A stretch of DNA of 64,000 nucleotides from Henckelia pumila (taxonomy: Eukaryota > Streptophyta > Magnoliopsida > Lamiales > Gesneriaceae), in the NCBI RefSeq assembly GCF_033568475.1, contig NC_133122.1, positions 141,491,402 through 141,555,401 on the forward strand. Direction: 5' to 3'. The notes below the pieces were generated by a model. The model did not search any database. It saw nothing but the letters and a program-made list of their open reading frames with translations, and was not told the origin of the DNA. Shown here piece after piece: positions 34,537 to 46,751 of this stretch. Each line of letters begins with the position of its first letter. The first letter of the stretch is position 1. A program made the translations under genes and the position numbers.

Positions 34537-36097
34537 TCAAAAAGTAGAGCCGTTGAATCCAAAGAAAGAGCCCTGCAGGAGGACAGTGAAAGAAAAGGAT
34601 GAGCAATTAACAAGCTTGCGGTTTGGGAACTTTACACAAATTATTTCTGGCGAAACTGATTCAAGAAGATAAACAGGAGCATAAATTATTTGCAAGAAAC
34701 TACCATGGGGTTTCGCAAATTATCGATGATATCATATCGAGAGTATACACGCATAGAAGTGTTTAATCCATCAAATAAAGCTAAGTGTCGTTTGCAAGAC
34801 ACTACCGTGGGGTTTCACAAATTATCAATGATATCAAAACGAGTGTATACACGAATAGAAGTGTTTAATTCATCAAATAAAGCCAAGTGCCAGAGCAAAA
34901 CAATATTTCCAATGCTATTAATTTGTTTACCTTGACGTCGTAAAACTTTATGTAGAATCGAGAGCTATCGATGGAAAGCTTGGTTTCCAGAATCTCAGCT
35001 ATGGTGGCACTGAGTTTGCCATTGACACTCGAGCCAAGACCACCAATGGAAGTCAGTTCCCCATAAGCAGCTGGCTCTTCAGTCCCGCTAAATGAAATGG
35101 GGACTCCCCCATTCAACATTATCATCACATACTGTACAGCCAAGAAATCAATTCTCTTAAACAAAAAAAGTATGTCAAAGCAAAATAGAACAGGAAGATT
35201 AAAACATTATAGGGTTGCAAGTGGCTTAATCTTAACTCAACTATATCTCGGTCAAATCAAGTTTTTGCCGAGTTCAAATAGCAGCTCAAGTAGGTTCCAA
35301 GTAGCATCATCGAAAAATCGATTTTTAATCTTGTTTAAATTACTACTCTGTATCTAATGTTTTTCTCTTTTTCATTAACCACGCGCTTTGACAACTAGTT
35401 TCACAAAATTTGAGGTATGTTTACATCAATAGACGAGCTTAATTGATACTCGAAAAAACAGAGCTGGAAATCAAATAGCTCAATAATCGAGTCCAGCTCG
35501 ACCTTTAGTATTGATTATTTTCCCCTTTCTTTTTGAGTCCAGCCTGAACAAGGTTCCATTCGAAATCGAATGCAATCATACCATAGCCTGGATGGAAAAA
35601 TTTCCAGATAATTTACATACAACAAATAAATGAAATCTTTTTGTACATTTTGTTAAATTGAATCCTGAAACTAGACACTGTTAAATTATAGCACACTTTT
35701 TTATCAGAGTATCCAAACGCTCTTACTGCATCCGAAATTCACTAAACAACGAAACACCAACTGGACCAACACAAACCGGTCAAAGTTCGGTACTCGTTAA
35801 TTATAGCTAAATTATTAGGAAACAAAATTTTATAAATGATAATTCAGATGCAGCCCAAAACATCCATTCTTCAGAGGAGTATTGTCAAACACATTGCAGC
35901 CGCGAACAAATTTGCACGAGCCAATCCAAATCAGTTAATCTAAACTACAGTGAAACAGATTACACGAAAAGGGGGGGGGACTATACCGATTCAGGCTTGC
36001 CAATTATCTTGGCAACGGCTTTGGTGGCATCTTTGAGGATATCCGAAGCCACCACTGCGTCAACTGGGGCATTCACGTACAAATTCAACGAGGGCAT
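34537..36097 (-). CDS. MDL1: MIF / D-dopachrome tautomerase-like protein (MDL1 type)
   Basis: Three exons on the minus strand: 36097-35987 (37 codons), 35131-34931 (67 codons), 34572-34537 (11 codons plus TGA). They give 115 residues, the usual size for plant MIF/MDL proteins. Introns of 855 and 358 bp have GT/AG ends. It starts MPSLNLYVNA, keeping the Pro next to the initiator Met that serves as catalytic base in MIF tautomerases. Family motifs AKIIGKPES-YVMIMLNGGV, AAYGELTSIGGL and SRFYIKFYDVK are present, and it ends GSFFGFNGSTF without an obvious peroxisomal tripeptide, so a cytosolic protein is likely. Plant MDL proteins have weak tautomerase activity and are linked to defence; that is family knowledge. 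The nine-G run beside the first donor (35971-35979) could be a sequencing problem but lies in the intron. Confidence 0.94.
34689..34892. repeat. 102-bp tandem duplication in MDL1 intron 2
   Basis: Two copies start with TTTGCAAGA at 34689 and 34791 and share TATACACG-ATAGAAGTGTTTAAT and ATCAAATAAAGC-AAGTG, about 90% alike. Confidence 0.88.
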
Positions 36098-38175
36098 GCT
36101 TCAAGTTTCCTTGTTTCAATGAATTTTAGCAATGGCTACCAACAAATTTCTGGATAAAATAGTTCGAGAATTTTAAGGGTCAAGCAACCCAGCTGGGGGA
36201 AATTAGGAAAAAGACACAGCACAACTTTGTATTTTAGAAAACTAGTATTTAATCGTTATATGCACGGAACATTATTTTATACTCATCGTCGTGGCACACG
36301 CGATACGTGTATAAAATATAAAAATGACAAAAATTAGACATTTAAAGATATTTATATCTTTAATTTAGAAATAATACAAAACAGAAATAAAAATAAATTC
36401 ATAAAAATATATTGTAAATAGTGGATAGGAAATTCGGATGATGGAGGTTGTTGGAAGTAGTGAGAAGTGGGAAGGAAGTTGAGAAAGAGAGTGACGAGGG
36501 GTATAAAAGTAATAAATTGGTGAAAATGCACCATGACACCATAATCAGTTTGTATAAGGTGTTTAGATTTAATAATATAGTAAGAGATAATTAACTATTG
36601 ATATTAGTAAGTATTTTGAACGATTAAATTAAATAAAAATTGGTTAAATGGATTATATATTGTACAATTAGAAAAAAAAATTGTTCACATAAAGTATATG
36701 GTAACTTATTGTTCCTGACAAAAAATAAATATAGATAAAAAAAAGCTCACCATAAATGAAATGAGAAATTTAAGAAAACTTAAATTAACACTAAATCTTC
36801 AATGACAAAATTAATAAGTTTCATAGCACGATATTAATTTATCTATTTTGGAGGGAGTCTTTTGATACCATTTTGTCAATGACGTCTAAAAAATTAAAAT
36901 GATAAAAAATGTGTCAGATTAATAAAACATAAGTAAAAAATTAAAGGTAATAAAAAATTAATAATTAAACAAAAAAGATATAAAATGATATATATTCATA
37001 AAGCAAGAAGAAGAGAAATAAACGTAACAAAAAATTTTGTTGAATTAATAACATTCACATTTTTCAGATATCTAAAGTTTTTGAATTCAAATATTTTTGA
37101 AAGAAAAAGTATAATTAAAAATCTCGCATACATTTTGCTTTAGTTATAAATTTGATTTTATATTTCAATATATTTTATGTAATAATTATGTTTTTAATAT
37201 CAAAATGATGATTTTTTTTATGATTGGTTTCACTTCTCTATGAAATCATATTTTATTGTTGTATGTACGTGAACCCTATAAAATAGTCATATTTTATTAT
37301 TGTACGTATGCGTGAACTCAATAAAATAAAGAAAAATGTAAATTACACTCACATTTATAAATAGATAAATATCAATAAGAAAATATATATATACACACCA
37401 AAATCATTAAATATGCATTATAACCTGGAATCTACCTTGTTTTCATACGAAGGTAGATTGTAATAACGAACTAATCATAGGTTAAATACCAAATGCAAGA
37501 TTGAAGTGTCTATCAAGGAGAACTCTAATCTTATCAAAATAAATGATTCATATGTGTATCTTGATTGACTTATTATATCATGATTTTGTATTTGAACACT
37601 ACTTATATATTTCGTGTGTGTTCAAATAAAATGATATTTTTCTTGTATATATGGTAGAGTTTTCAAATTTTCATCAGTAAAAACGGTAAATTGTGATATG
37701 ATACACACACATAAAAATTATTGAATATTTCACACACATATATATGATAATGTTGTCCACATATTGTGCCACCTAATGTGTCCACACACACACATATAAT
37801 ATTATTTGATTGAATTATTATTTTATGGTTTTGTATTTGCATTGTTTATATATTTCAATTGTGTTCAATTTGAAATAGTAATTTTTATGTATATATGGTA
37901 AATCTAATAAATTTGAACCGAAACAAACTTTTAAGCGTTTATTGCTCCGTATAAAATGTGTATATAATTAATATTGATATATTTCTATTTTATAACATGA
38001 TTATTTTTTAAACAAATTATACTTTCTAATTTATGTCAATGACACATCAAATTTTTAATCGAAATTTGCTATATTATTATATTTACAATATTAATTATTA
38101 TCTATTTTTTATTATTAATTTTTTGGCAAATCAAATTTCTATTAAGCAAGTAAATCTAAAATCAGTATTTTTGTA

Positions 38176-38223
<48 letters not shown>

Positions 38224-39305
38224 TTCATAGTAAATTTTACATATACATGGATAAAAAAATAAATTACAAATTCGTACATAATCATATATATCATTTATGG
38301 AAAATTTACATATAGATAGATTAAAAAATTAAAATTCATTAAATTTAGTGATAACATCGGATTAAATTTCAAATAAATTAGTGATTACGTATAATTAAAT
38401 TTCAAATTTTGCACTGAACGTTAGTACTTTTATGTATAGTATTTGCGGAAATTTTCACAAATATATGAACAAAAAATATTAACTGAAATGCCATAAAAAA
38501 TTAAATGAAATTAAAAATGGTGATAACATGATATAAAATTTAAAAGTAGAACAAAATATTGTTATATTATTATATATAGTGTTTATGGAAATTTTCACAC
38601 ATATATGGACAACAAAATTAACTAAAATAAAAATACTGATAACATCCGATTAAATTTAAAATTTTTAACAAAAAATTGATATATTATCATATATTGTATT
38701 TATGATAATTTTTAGATATAAAAAAAATTTAACTGAAATTTTAGACAACATTATATATATAACATTTAATTTTCACATATATTTTGAGAAACAAAAATTA
38801 ATTGAATTTTTTTAAAAAATATAAATTTTATCAAATTTTGAATCGAAAATTGGTATATTATCATATATAGTATTTATGTATTTTTTACACTCAAAACAAC
38901 TAATTGAAATTTAAAATAATGATAATATCATATTAAATTTCAAATTTTGACTAAAAAATCATCATCATTATCCTCATTATTAATTATTAATATATAAAAC
39001 ATTAATTAACATGGTTTCTTGTTTTACTAATTACATTTTTGCGGAAAACTACTATATTTAGTAAAAACTCTGCTTTTATATATACTAGTATTTCATCTGT
39101 GCGATGCACAGAGTGTTATTTTTGTGTAATTTAAAGTAAATTAGTAAATATGATTGCTTGAATATATATATAGATAACTCTCAGTGTTGAAAAGTCCATT
39201 CTACCCCTTTTAAATCTTTTTTAGTTTTATTCTTTTTTTCTTTTACCCTAAAATTAACGTTAGTTCTCCTTTTTTTTTTTTTTTTTTAATTATCATTCTC
39301 CCTCT
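36098..39305. other. AT-rich intergenic region
   Basis: Very AT-rich, no supported gene. A TA run lies at 38178-38222. Phrases such as TCTGTGCGATGCACAGAG near 39100 resemble sequences often seen at plant repeat ends, but no element could be bounded. Confidence 0.5.
38178..38222. repeat. TA microsatellite
   Basis: About 44 bp of uninterrupted AT/TA dinucleotides. Confidence 0.95.
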
Positions 39306-39308
39306 TTA

Positions 39309-39699
39309 CAGTGTGTTTGGATACCCAAAAATAAAATTTGGAATTGGATTTGAAATTGAATTTGGAATTCAAATTTCATTTTGGTGTTTGGAAAAAAGTT
39401 AAAATACATATTGAAATTTGTTAGCATAAATTTTAGGAAAGTGATATTTTTTTAAAAAAAATGTTTGGAAAACTTAAATTTATAACTAAAATTTATAAAT
39501 TTATTATTAGAAATAATTTTATTATTTTTATACACCCAAATCCCATGAAATCCGACCAATTTTGTAAGGATTTCAGTTAGTTAAATGAAATCCTATCAAA
39601 TCCCATCAAATATCAATCCCGTTTTAAAATTTTTTGCCAAACACCAAAACAGTATTTACAAATTCAAATCCCACCAAATCCTGTCCACCAAACACACTG
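39309..39699. mobile_element. Tourist-like MITE (391 bp) with TTA flanks
   Basis: Terminal inverted repeat CAGTGTGTTTGG at 39309-39320 and CCAAACACACTG at 39688-39699, with TTA immediately outside both ends (39306-39308, 39700-39702). A 3-bp TTA duplication fits the PIF/Harbinger superfamily. The interior is AT-rich, rich in AAATTTGGAATT-like text, and non-coding. Confidence 0.75.
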
Positions 39700-39702
39700 T
39701 TA

Positions 39703-41228
39703 GACTCCAAATCGTTGGAGAGACTTCGGGCAAAAAATTTTGAAAAAGACTTTCAAATGCTTACAACGCCAATCTTATCCGAGATCACCTTTCATTCCCT
39801 TGATTTCTTCTTAGGTGTTCAAGAATCAACGGTAACATTGATTAATTTGTTTTCTTCCTACTCCAGTATTTTCTTCTTCGAGTTATTTTGAATAGGATTT
39901 TTTTGTTGTTTCTTCTCTTACTTTACATGATTGGTAAAAGGGTTGGAAGGGGTGGGGTGGTTCTTATTTGTTCTTGGTTGAATGCTAGATAACACAAAAT
40001 AAAATGCTAATAACTATCTTTGCCTCTGTTTTTTTTTTTTTTGAACACCATTACTGTGCAAATACGAAACTTTAGGTTTTTCATTATTCCCGTTTTCATG
40101 GTTTTCGCTTTCCCATTTAATCTTGCTAATCATTCTCTGGGTTTGTTGTTTATCCCTCGTAAAAATCCCGTTGAAATATTGAATAAATTGTTTTTTTTAT
40201 ATAATCCTTTCTTTCATCGAACATAATTCTTTTTCATATGTTTCTAAAGAATATATGATATGCATATCCATATATACTTTTTTTTCTTATTTTGGTGGAG
40301 ATGTAGTTTTTAATATACTTCGGGTCTGACTAGAGAATTGAGACGGGTTAGGATAAAGCTAACTCAATAATGTTTTGATGGAATTTACATTTTTAAATAT
40401 TGTACTTCAAATTATTTGTGTGTTCTTCTGTAGAGAACATAAATGATGAAATAAACGAAAATGGTCTAATTTGACCGACTTTAATATATACTTTCTTGGG
40501 AATTCTTAAGAACGAATGTAAAGTTGGTTTCTTTGTTTCCCATAAAAAAAAGCCATGTTTTGTTTCGCAAAATTTACTTGAAAGTTTTGTCCTTTTTTAT
40601 TTCTTTTGATGTGAATCTTTAAACAGTTCAACCATTTTTATTTTCGAGAATAAATTTTTGGGCGTTGATATATCATTAATCACCTCAATTGTTCAAATAC
40701 ATCATGTCTGAAAGGAAAAATCAGAAAACCCCTTTATTTCAACAGATTTCATTGGACCTAAAACTGGCTAGTATCGTGTGATTTTTATGTTTTCCACAAT
40801 ATTGTTATAGCACTACTGTCAGAAAACAATGTCTGAAGCAACATCAGAACTGTCACCAACAATAATATGTTTCTACTTAGCCACACTTAAAATTTATCCG
40901 AAAGTGTGATCTCAATTTTCAGAATTTTCTAATAAATGTATTATTCTTAATAAATTATTTGTGTTCGAGTTTAATTTACTTATCTTTTGAAAATCTTTCA
41001 TAAAATTGTTTATGCGTGAGTTCAATTCTTAATTTTGATTATCTTTACTATGAGTATTTTATGAGTGATGTTGAACAAACAATATATTTATTTCCCTCTT
41101 TAGGTGACCGAGCATTTTTCTCTTAGCTCCATTGAAGTTATCCATCAATCAATAATCTAGTTCACTGATCAAGAGCCATTTGAACATCGAACGACAACCA
41201 TACATTTAAAATTTATAATATAATTAAA
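39703..41228. other. Non-coding region left of the MULE relic
   Basis: No gene recognised. The left end of the MULE may lie here, but I could not find a terminal inverted repeat. Confidence 0.45.
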
Positions 41229-42951
41229 ATGGCAGAGGAAGAAGTATGGGTAAGTTTATATTTTTATATCATTTGTATAGAGTTTTTACTCGTAGTTATA
41301 GTTTATTTTTTGTGTGATTGAGTCTTATGCCTAAAATCGCTTACATGTTTGTAAGTAATAAATGAATAACCTATTTGTGGTTTTGTTGAGAAATTGTGTT
41401 CAAATTTTATTGTTCTTTAGTTTGTAAAATATTTTTTTTTTTGTCATTTATTTTTTTATATATTTTTTTGAGTGTAGGTAAAGTTGAAACCTCAGTTATC
41501 GAGAAAGAAACACTTTGAATGCAAGTTAAGTTTAAACTCTCATTTCAAAAGTGTATCAAAGACGATCAAAGAATGCCTCAATGATGCAGAGATGATGAAT
41601 ATGGTTGATGGAACTCAATTTGATAATTTAATTAAGTATGTCGGAGATTACAATTTATCTAGCCAGATCATATGGTTCTTAATGGCTAGACATGCATGCA
41701 TGTCTACTAGTGATGAGTTGTGGATAATTGTGAGTCAACGCCCTTTGAGATTTTCAAAAATGGAGTATGCACTTATAACTGGGCTTGACTGTTCAGAATA
41801 GTTTCACGAAGTTAGAGAGACGGTGCAATTTTGAGATATACATTTTGGTGGAAATGAAAACGTATATATTGAGGAGGTGGCAGAAAAGTTAAAGGAGATG
41901 AGAAAAACACCTGAAAATACTGTAAATTTGGAAAAGCTGAAATTAGCTTGTTTATACTTTGGTGCTGCTGTTCTTTGGCCAGTTCAACAAAAGACCGTTC
42001 CTCAAGTTGACGATATACTTTCGAGTCTGGTAGAGAATTTGGATTTGTTTAATAAATATCCTTGGGGTACGATAGCTTATAAAGAAGTGCTTAAAAGTTT
42101 AAAGCGAGATTTAACTGCAATCAAAGTAAAGAAAAAAAAAAGAAGAAAGACAAGATTGTTGAATATGGAGCGTTTACCTTGAACGGTTTTGTTCATCCAT
42201 TGCAAGTAAGTAAAATATTTTATTTGTTTGGTATTTATTAGTCAATATATTTAATATTAACATAGTTATACCTTTTTTATATGTAGATTCTTGCATATGA
42301 ATGTATTCATGACATTGCAAAGGAGTTTGCCAAGCGAAAAGATGGATTTGACAGGATACTTCCGCGCATGTGTGGGTGGATTTCAAATGATTGGCATGTG
42401 AAATCATCTCCAAAGAACAATGAAGTTGTTAAAGCATAACATGAGTCTTTAAATCGGGTTGGTATTTTTCCAATGATTTATGTATTTAATATTTTAAATA
42501 TTCGATTGTAATTGATCATTGGAATTTTTTTATTTGAAATTCACAGATGGTTATTGGTGTGTTGACACCTTCAGAACTGGAAGTAAACGCTCCGTACATT
42601 GTAAATGGTCAATTTCATGATTCAAACCCTAATTTATCTCATATTCTGCCATTGTTGTCAGAGAAAGAAAGCGTATACTGCTATGCAGATAGCAGTCCTG
42701 AAAGAGACAGTAGCCCTGAAAGAGTTGATACATTCTTTGAAGAAAAAAAATCTTTTGAAAACACGCAAACCCAAAGAGTGGATGTACCTCCACTTCGTCA
42801 AGAAGAAGGTCGATCACACACCTCCACACATATTGATCCATGTGCTTTTGTTGGATAAGTTCCTAGTGTCCCAAATTATTTTTTCCAACTTCGAGATTAT
42901 ATTGACGAGAAGTTTACAAAATTGCAAGTGATAAATAATCCAAAGAAAAAC
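41229..42951 (+). pseudogene. DUF1985-domain gene (MULE passenger), ULP1 part missing, several lesions
   Basis: Exon 1 is 41229-41249 (MAEEEVW), followed by a GT/AG intron to 41478. The DUF1985 region shows FKSVSKTIKECL, DELWIIVSQRPLRFSKMEYA and LITGLDC, then LKLACLYFGAAVLWP and FNKYPWGTIAYKEVLKSLKR. Stops TAG 41799 and TGA 41832 interrupt a frame that otherwise continues. A 10-A run near 42132 carries a frame slip, after which KKDKIVEYGAFTLNGF continues in another frame. Later exons (from about 42287, YECIHDIAKEF; and 42547, VIGVLTPSELEVNAPYIV) contain further stops (TAA near 42437 and 42856). The frame then enters the first tandem array and ends near 42951. No catalytic ULP1 block is present. 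Confidence 0.78.
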
Positions 42952-43505
42952 TAAGAGCGACTGATAGCAACTGAATGGAGACCGGGAGATATTAGTTTAA
43001 AAAATGAGTTAATTAATGTTTCTAAGGATATATTCAATATTTTAATGTATATTCACATGGATATGAAGCTATAAAATTTGAATCAAGTGATAAATAAGCC
43101 AAAGAAAAACTAAGAGCGACTGATAGCGACTGAATGGCGACCGAGAGATATTAGTTAAAAATAATAATTCAATTAATGTTTCTAAGGATATATTCAATAT
43201 TTTAATGTATATTCACATGGATATGAAGCTATAAAATTTGAATCAAGTGATAAATAAGCCAAAGAAAAACTAAGAGCGACTGAATGACGACCGAGAGAAA
43301 TTAGTTTAAAAAAATGAGTCAATTAATGTTTTTAAGGATATATTCAATATTTTAATGTATATTCACATGGATATGAAGCTACAAAATTTGAATCAAGTGA
43401 TAAATAAGCCAAATAGAAACTAAGAGCGACCGAGAGCGACTGAAGGCGACCGAATGACAACCAAGATATATAAGTTAAAAAAGTGAGTCAGTTTATGTTT
43501 CTAAG
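42925..43505. repeat. Tandem array A, four units of about 150-160 bp
   Basis: Units start with CAAGTGATAAATAA at 42925, 43084, 43244 and 43394. Each contains AAGAGCGACTGA-type text on the plus strand followed by TTCTAAGGATATATTCAATA (slightly varied). The third unit is shorter, having lost one GCGACTGA copy. Confidence 0.92.
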
Positions 43506-43510
43506 GATAT

Positions 43511-44034
43511 TTTACACTAGTTTCAAAATTGATTGTCTTTAACATCTAGGTAGGTATACCATTATATGGTAAATAGCTATAAATCTTGAATTTCATCATT
43601 TCTTATATCATATGACTCGGTCGCCTTCGGTCGCTCTTGCTCTATTTTACACTAGTTTCAAAATTGATTGTCTTTAACATCTTGGTAAGTATACCATTAT
43701 ATGGTAAATAGCTATAACTCTTGAATTTCATCATTTTTTATATCATATGACTCAGTCGCCTTCGGTAGCTCTTGCTCTATTTACACTAGTTTTAAAATTT
43801 ATAGTCTTTAACATCAATGTAAATATACCATTATATGGTAAATAGTTATAACTCTTAAATTTCATCACTTTTTATATCATATGACTCAGTCGTCTTCGGT
43901 CGCTCTTGCTCTATTTTACACTATTTTTAAAATTTATAGTCTTTAACATCAATGTAAATATACCATTATATGGTAAATACTCTTAAATTTCATCACTTTT
44001 TACATGACTCAATCGCCTTTGGTCGCTCTTGTCG
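43511..44034. repeat. Tandem array B, four units of about 135 bp
   Basis: Units start with TTTACACTA at about 43511, 43646, 43780 and 43915. Each ends with CGGTCGCTCTTG-type text, the reverse complement of the CAAGAGCGACCG phrase of array A. The fourth unit is shorter. Its motif end overlaps the last codons of the mudrA relic. Confidence 0.92.
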
Positions 44035-44909
44035 TCCAAACTCTCCAGTAGATGGCCTTCTTTGTTTATTTGGTCTCCCTCGCTTTGGCTTGAAGTTAGG
44101 AGGCAACACTTCCAAAATAGAAATATCATCCTTGTCAATTCCTTCTTAAGATCAACCTTACTGTTGAACTCTTGACCAACTGATAAATTTGATCCATAGG
44201 TAAATGAATATGCACCGACACCATCACTGATTTCGAACAAATTTTGTGTGCTCACTTCCATTATATCAGAGTGATGATAATCAAAATGTGGACTTTGTGT
44301 TCTTGGTCGATCGAATTCATCATTTTGATTCAAGGTTTCATTGGAATTATCTTCTTCAACCATTACATCTTTCGTTGCCGCATATAATTCGATACCATCT
44401 TGGATAAAAGTACAATCAAAATATTCATCACGTGTACCCTGATTTAAACCATTCATATCCAAATCAAACTCTTTTCTTCCACATTTTAAATTTGCATCAA
44501 AAACATGTTTTTCTCTTCTAACATCTGCATTTAAAACATCCACGTCTCCAAAGTGAACATGAAAGTCATTATTATTTTCTTTATGAACTCCAATATCACA
44601 AATCTTAATGACTTCCACATGCAACACAGGTTTAGTACGTGAATCATCAAATGATAAATATGTTGTCAACGATCGTGAATCACATATATAGATTGGGCAT
44701 GGTTTGCATGTATCTACTACTGGTAAATAACTCAACTTCAACTCATTTTCTGATTTAGTCAGACCAAGTATCTCATATATTTCACTCACAACAATGTCTA
44801 TGGTCAAATTGACATCATCAATCGAAATCGATGTCCATTCTTTTGATTTGCATAACCATGTATAAGTTTTTTGTTCATCAATCTTCCACTCCCCATTAGA
44901 ATTAATCAA
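43983..44909 (-). pseudogene. mudrA-like transposase relic: N-terminal domain plus C-terminal tail, core deleted
   Basis: The minus-strand frame starts near 44909 (MINSNGEWKIDEQKTYTWLC), the PB1-like N-terminal domain found on plant MULE transposases. A YICDSRSLTTYLSFDD block and an acidic linker follow. Near 44110 the frame slips. The other frame reads ISILEVLPPNFKPKRGRPNK then QRRPSTGEFG, the basic proline-rich tail that normally follows the SWIM zinc finger. The DDE transposase core and SWIM domain that should lie between are absent. This is an internal-deletion derivative, with the tail's last codons inside array B. Confidence 0.75.
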
Positions 44910-44987
44910 TATCTGGATGATCGTTATTCCTATACAAAATAAGTAATAATGATGTCAAAAAATACAAATTGCATAACATATAAATTT

Positions 44988-45620
44988 GGGCGACTGAATA
45001 CAAAGCTGGACAACTTAATTTATAATGTTGGGCGACTAAAAAATTAAGGATGAAAATATTGAATAATCATGTTTACAATGTATGCACAATAATACAAAGC
45101 AGTAAATCAATAAATAAAATAGATTTTTTGCGATTAAACAGATCGGGCGATTGAATACATAGTTGGGCGACTGAACATATAGTGTTGGGCGACTGAATAA
45201 TCAAGGATGAAAATACATGAAAAATTATGTTTACACTATATATACAATAATACAAAGCAGTAAATCGATAAATAAAATAGATTTTTGCGATTAAGCAGTT
45301 TGGGCGACTAAATACATAGTTGGGCGACTGAACTTATAGTGTTGTGCGACTGAAAAATTAAGGATGAAATTATATGCAAAATTATGTTTACAATATATAC
45401 ACAATAATAAAAAGCAGTGAATCTATAAACAAAATATATTTTTGCCCTTTAAACACAGTTTGGGCGACTGGATAACATAGTTGGGCGACTGAACTTGTAG
45501 TTTTGGGCGACTGAATAATCAAGGATGAAAAATATGAAAAATTATGTTTGCAATATATATACAATAATACAAAGCAGTAAATCTTTAAACAAGGTAGATT
45601 TTTTTGCGAAAAAATAAAAT
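44988..45620. repeat. Tandem array C, four units of about 157-160 bp
   Basis: Units start with GGGCGACTGAATAC-type text at 44988, 45145, 45302 and 45462, each with a second and usually a third GGGCGACT inside. They share ATGTTTACAATATATACACA-like text and AATACAAAGCAGTAAATC. It lies upstream of mudrA in its own orientation, probably near the element end. Confidence 0.92.
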
Positions 45621-46559
45621 ATTACCTAAGCTTTCACATTCTTTTATATTGAGAAAAGTTGAGGCTTTGTAGAAGGAAAAACAAAACGACAATGTTATCT
45701 TGAATATTGTAGAGGAATGAAAAAAAAAGGAGAGATGATCAATGATGGAGAAAATGATGAAGAAGAGAAGAAGAGCCGTTGGAGAAAGATGGAGGGAAGG
45801 GTTTCACCACCCAATTAAGCGTTTCTTCTCATATGCTTAAATTGATTTTTATTTTTTTATTTTATTTGGAAGAGCTCATTTGACCAAAATAAAATTTTGA
45901 ATGGTCTGGTTTTCAAAATAACATTTTAGTTTGGTCTACTTTTTTTATTGGCCCAGAGCTGCTTCTGTTTTGTTCTACTTGTTCTCATCTCTTCAGAATC
46001 ACAACTTACCCGGTTCACGTCTGTACAAAAGAATAGACTGGATTATTATTTGTTACGTACATTGGTAACATCCGTGTTTGGTACAATTTTAATAAATTGA
46101 CTCGAACATTGGTTACATACTTACATTACACCCGTGTTTGATACGATTTTAAATAAATTGACTCGATTCTGTGCATGGGGATAATCATATGTTAAGTCAA
46201 ACAAAATAATAACTTTTCTCTTTTCAATTAATGTCTATCAATTTTCTAATTATTTTCTTATTTTCAACATTATCTCTCATCCTACACTCAAAAATACCCA
46301 ATAATATATTATCTCAGGGTAAAGTTGTCAAACGAGCTTATCCGGCTCGACCCGTGGCCCGTTTAAATTGGCTCACCTCCAAACGAGCCATTAAAATTCC
46401 GCCCCATCGCACAGCAGGTTAGACAAGACAACCTGCCGAATTTTTTTTAAAAGAAATAATAATAAGACAAAAAAAACTAGGAAAAAATATATTAACAATG
46501 TTACACAATAATAAATAATAAATGTTACAATCAAATAAACATATCAAATTTCGATGTTT
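45621..46559. other. Non-coding region right of the MULE relic
   Basis: No gene seen. A short duplication (CCGTGTTTGGTACAATTTTAA-like, first 20 bases; period about 60) lies at about 46068-46170. Confidence 0.5.
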
Positions 46560-46751
46560 TTTTTAAGAAATGGAAATTTTATTAATCACAGTAAATCATG
46601 TTTTAACAAGGAGCAAATGAAATCATTGGGGATTATTATCCCACACTTCGACTTCAGGTTTGGAACCGGAAGCTCGAGCAAGCTCGTGGGCGACACAATT
46701 CGTTGACCTCCCAAATAAATAGACAAGACATGCTCGACAATTTTTTATTAG
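46560..46751 (-). pseudogene. LINE RNase H scrap, C-terminal part
   Basis: Minus-strand frame ends at a stop at 46623-46625 and reads LVYLFGRSTNCVAHELARAS then VEVWDNNPQ, the typical RNase H C-terminus of plant LINEs (F-V-x-R-x-A-N-x-V-A-H-x-L-A). Its upstream half lies at 47817-48020. Confidence 0.8.

Larger units (their letters stand above)
41229..45900. mobile_element. Relic of a Mutator-like element (MULE) carrying a DUF1985 gene
   Basis: The plus-strand DUF1985 gene (41229-42930) and the minus-strand mudrA relic (43983-44909) point toward each other, with tandem arrays between and to the right. DUF1985-ULP1 genes are common passengers of a plant MULE group (Kaonashi-like). The ULP1 protease part and the transposase core are missing. 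The outer limits are guesses. Confidence 0.65.

Noticed and set aside
36270-39120. Helitron-like ends suggested by CTAGTATTTCATCTGTGCGATG and similar text
   Set aside because: No paired TC start and CTRR end with a terminal hairpin could be found.
39634-40226. Two plus-strand ORFs of 85 and 68 codons
   Set aside because: The first begins inside the MITE at 39309-39699, and the second is T-rich low-complexity sequence; neither has recognisable features.
45073-45255. 60-codon minus-strand ORF
   Set aside because: It lies in tandem array C and is a chance frame in repeated AT-rich DNA.
42925-45620. CRISPR-like array
   Set aside because: Units are 135-160 bp tandem repeats without short repeat-spacer structure and lie in a plant transposon relic.
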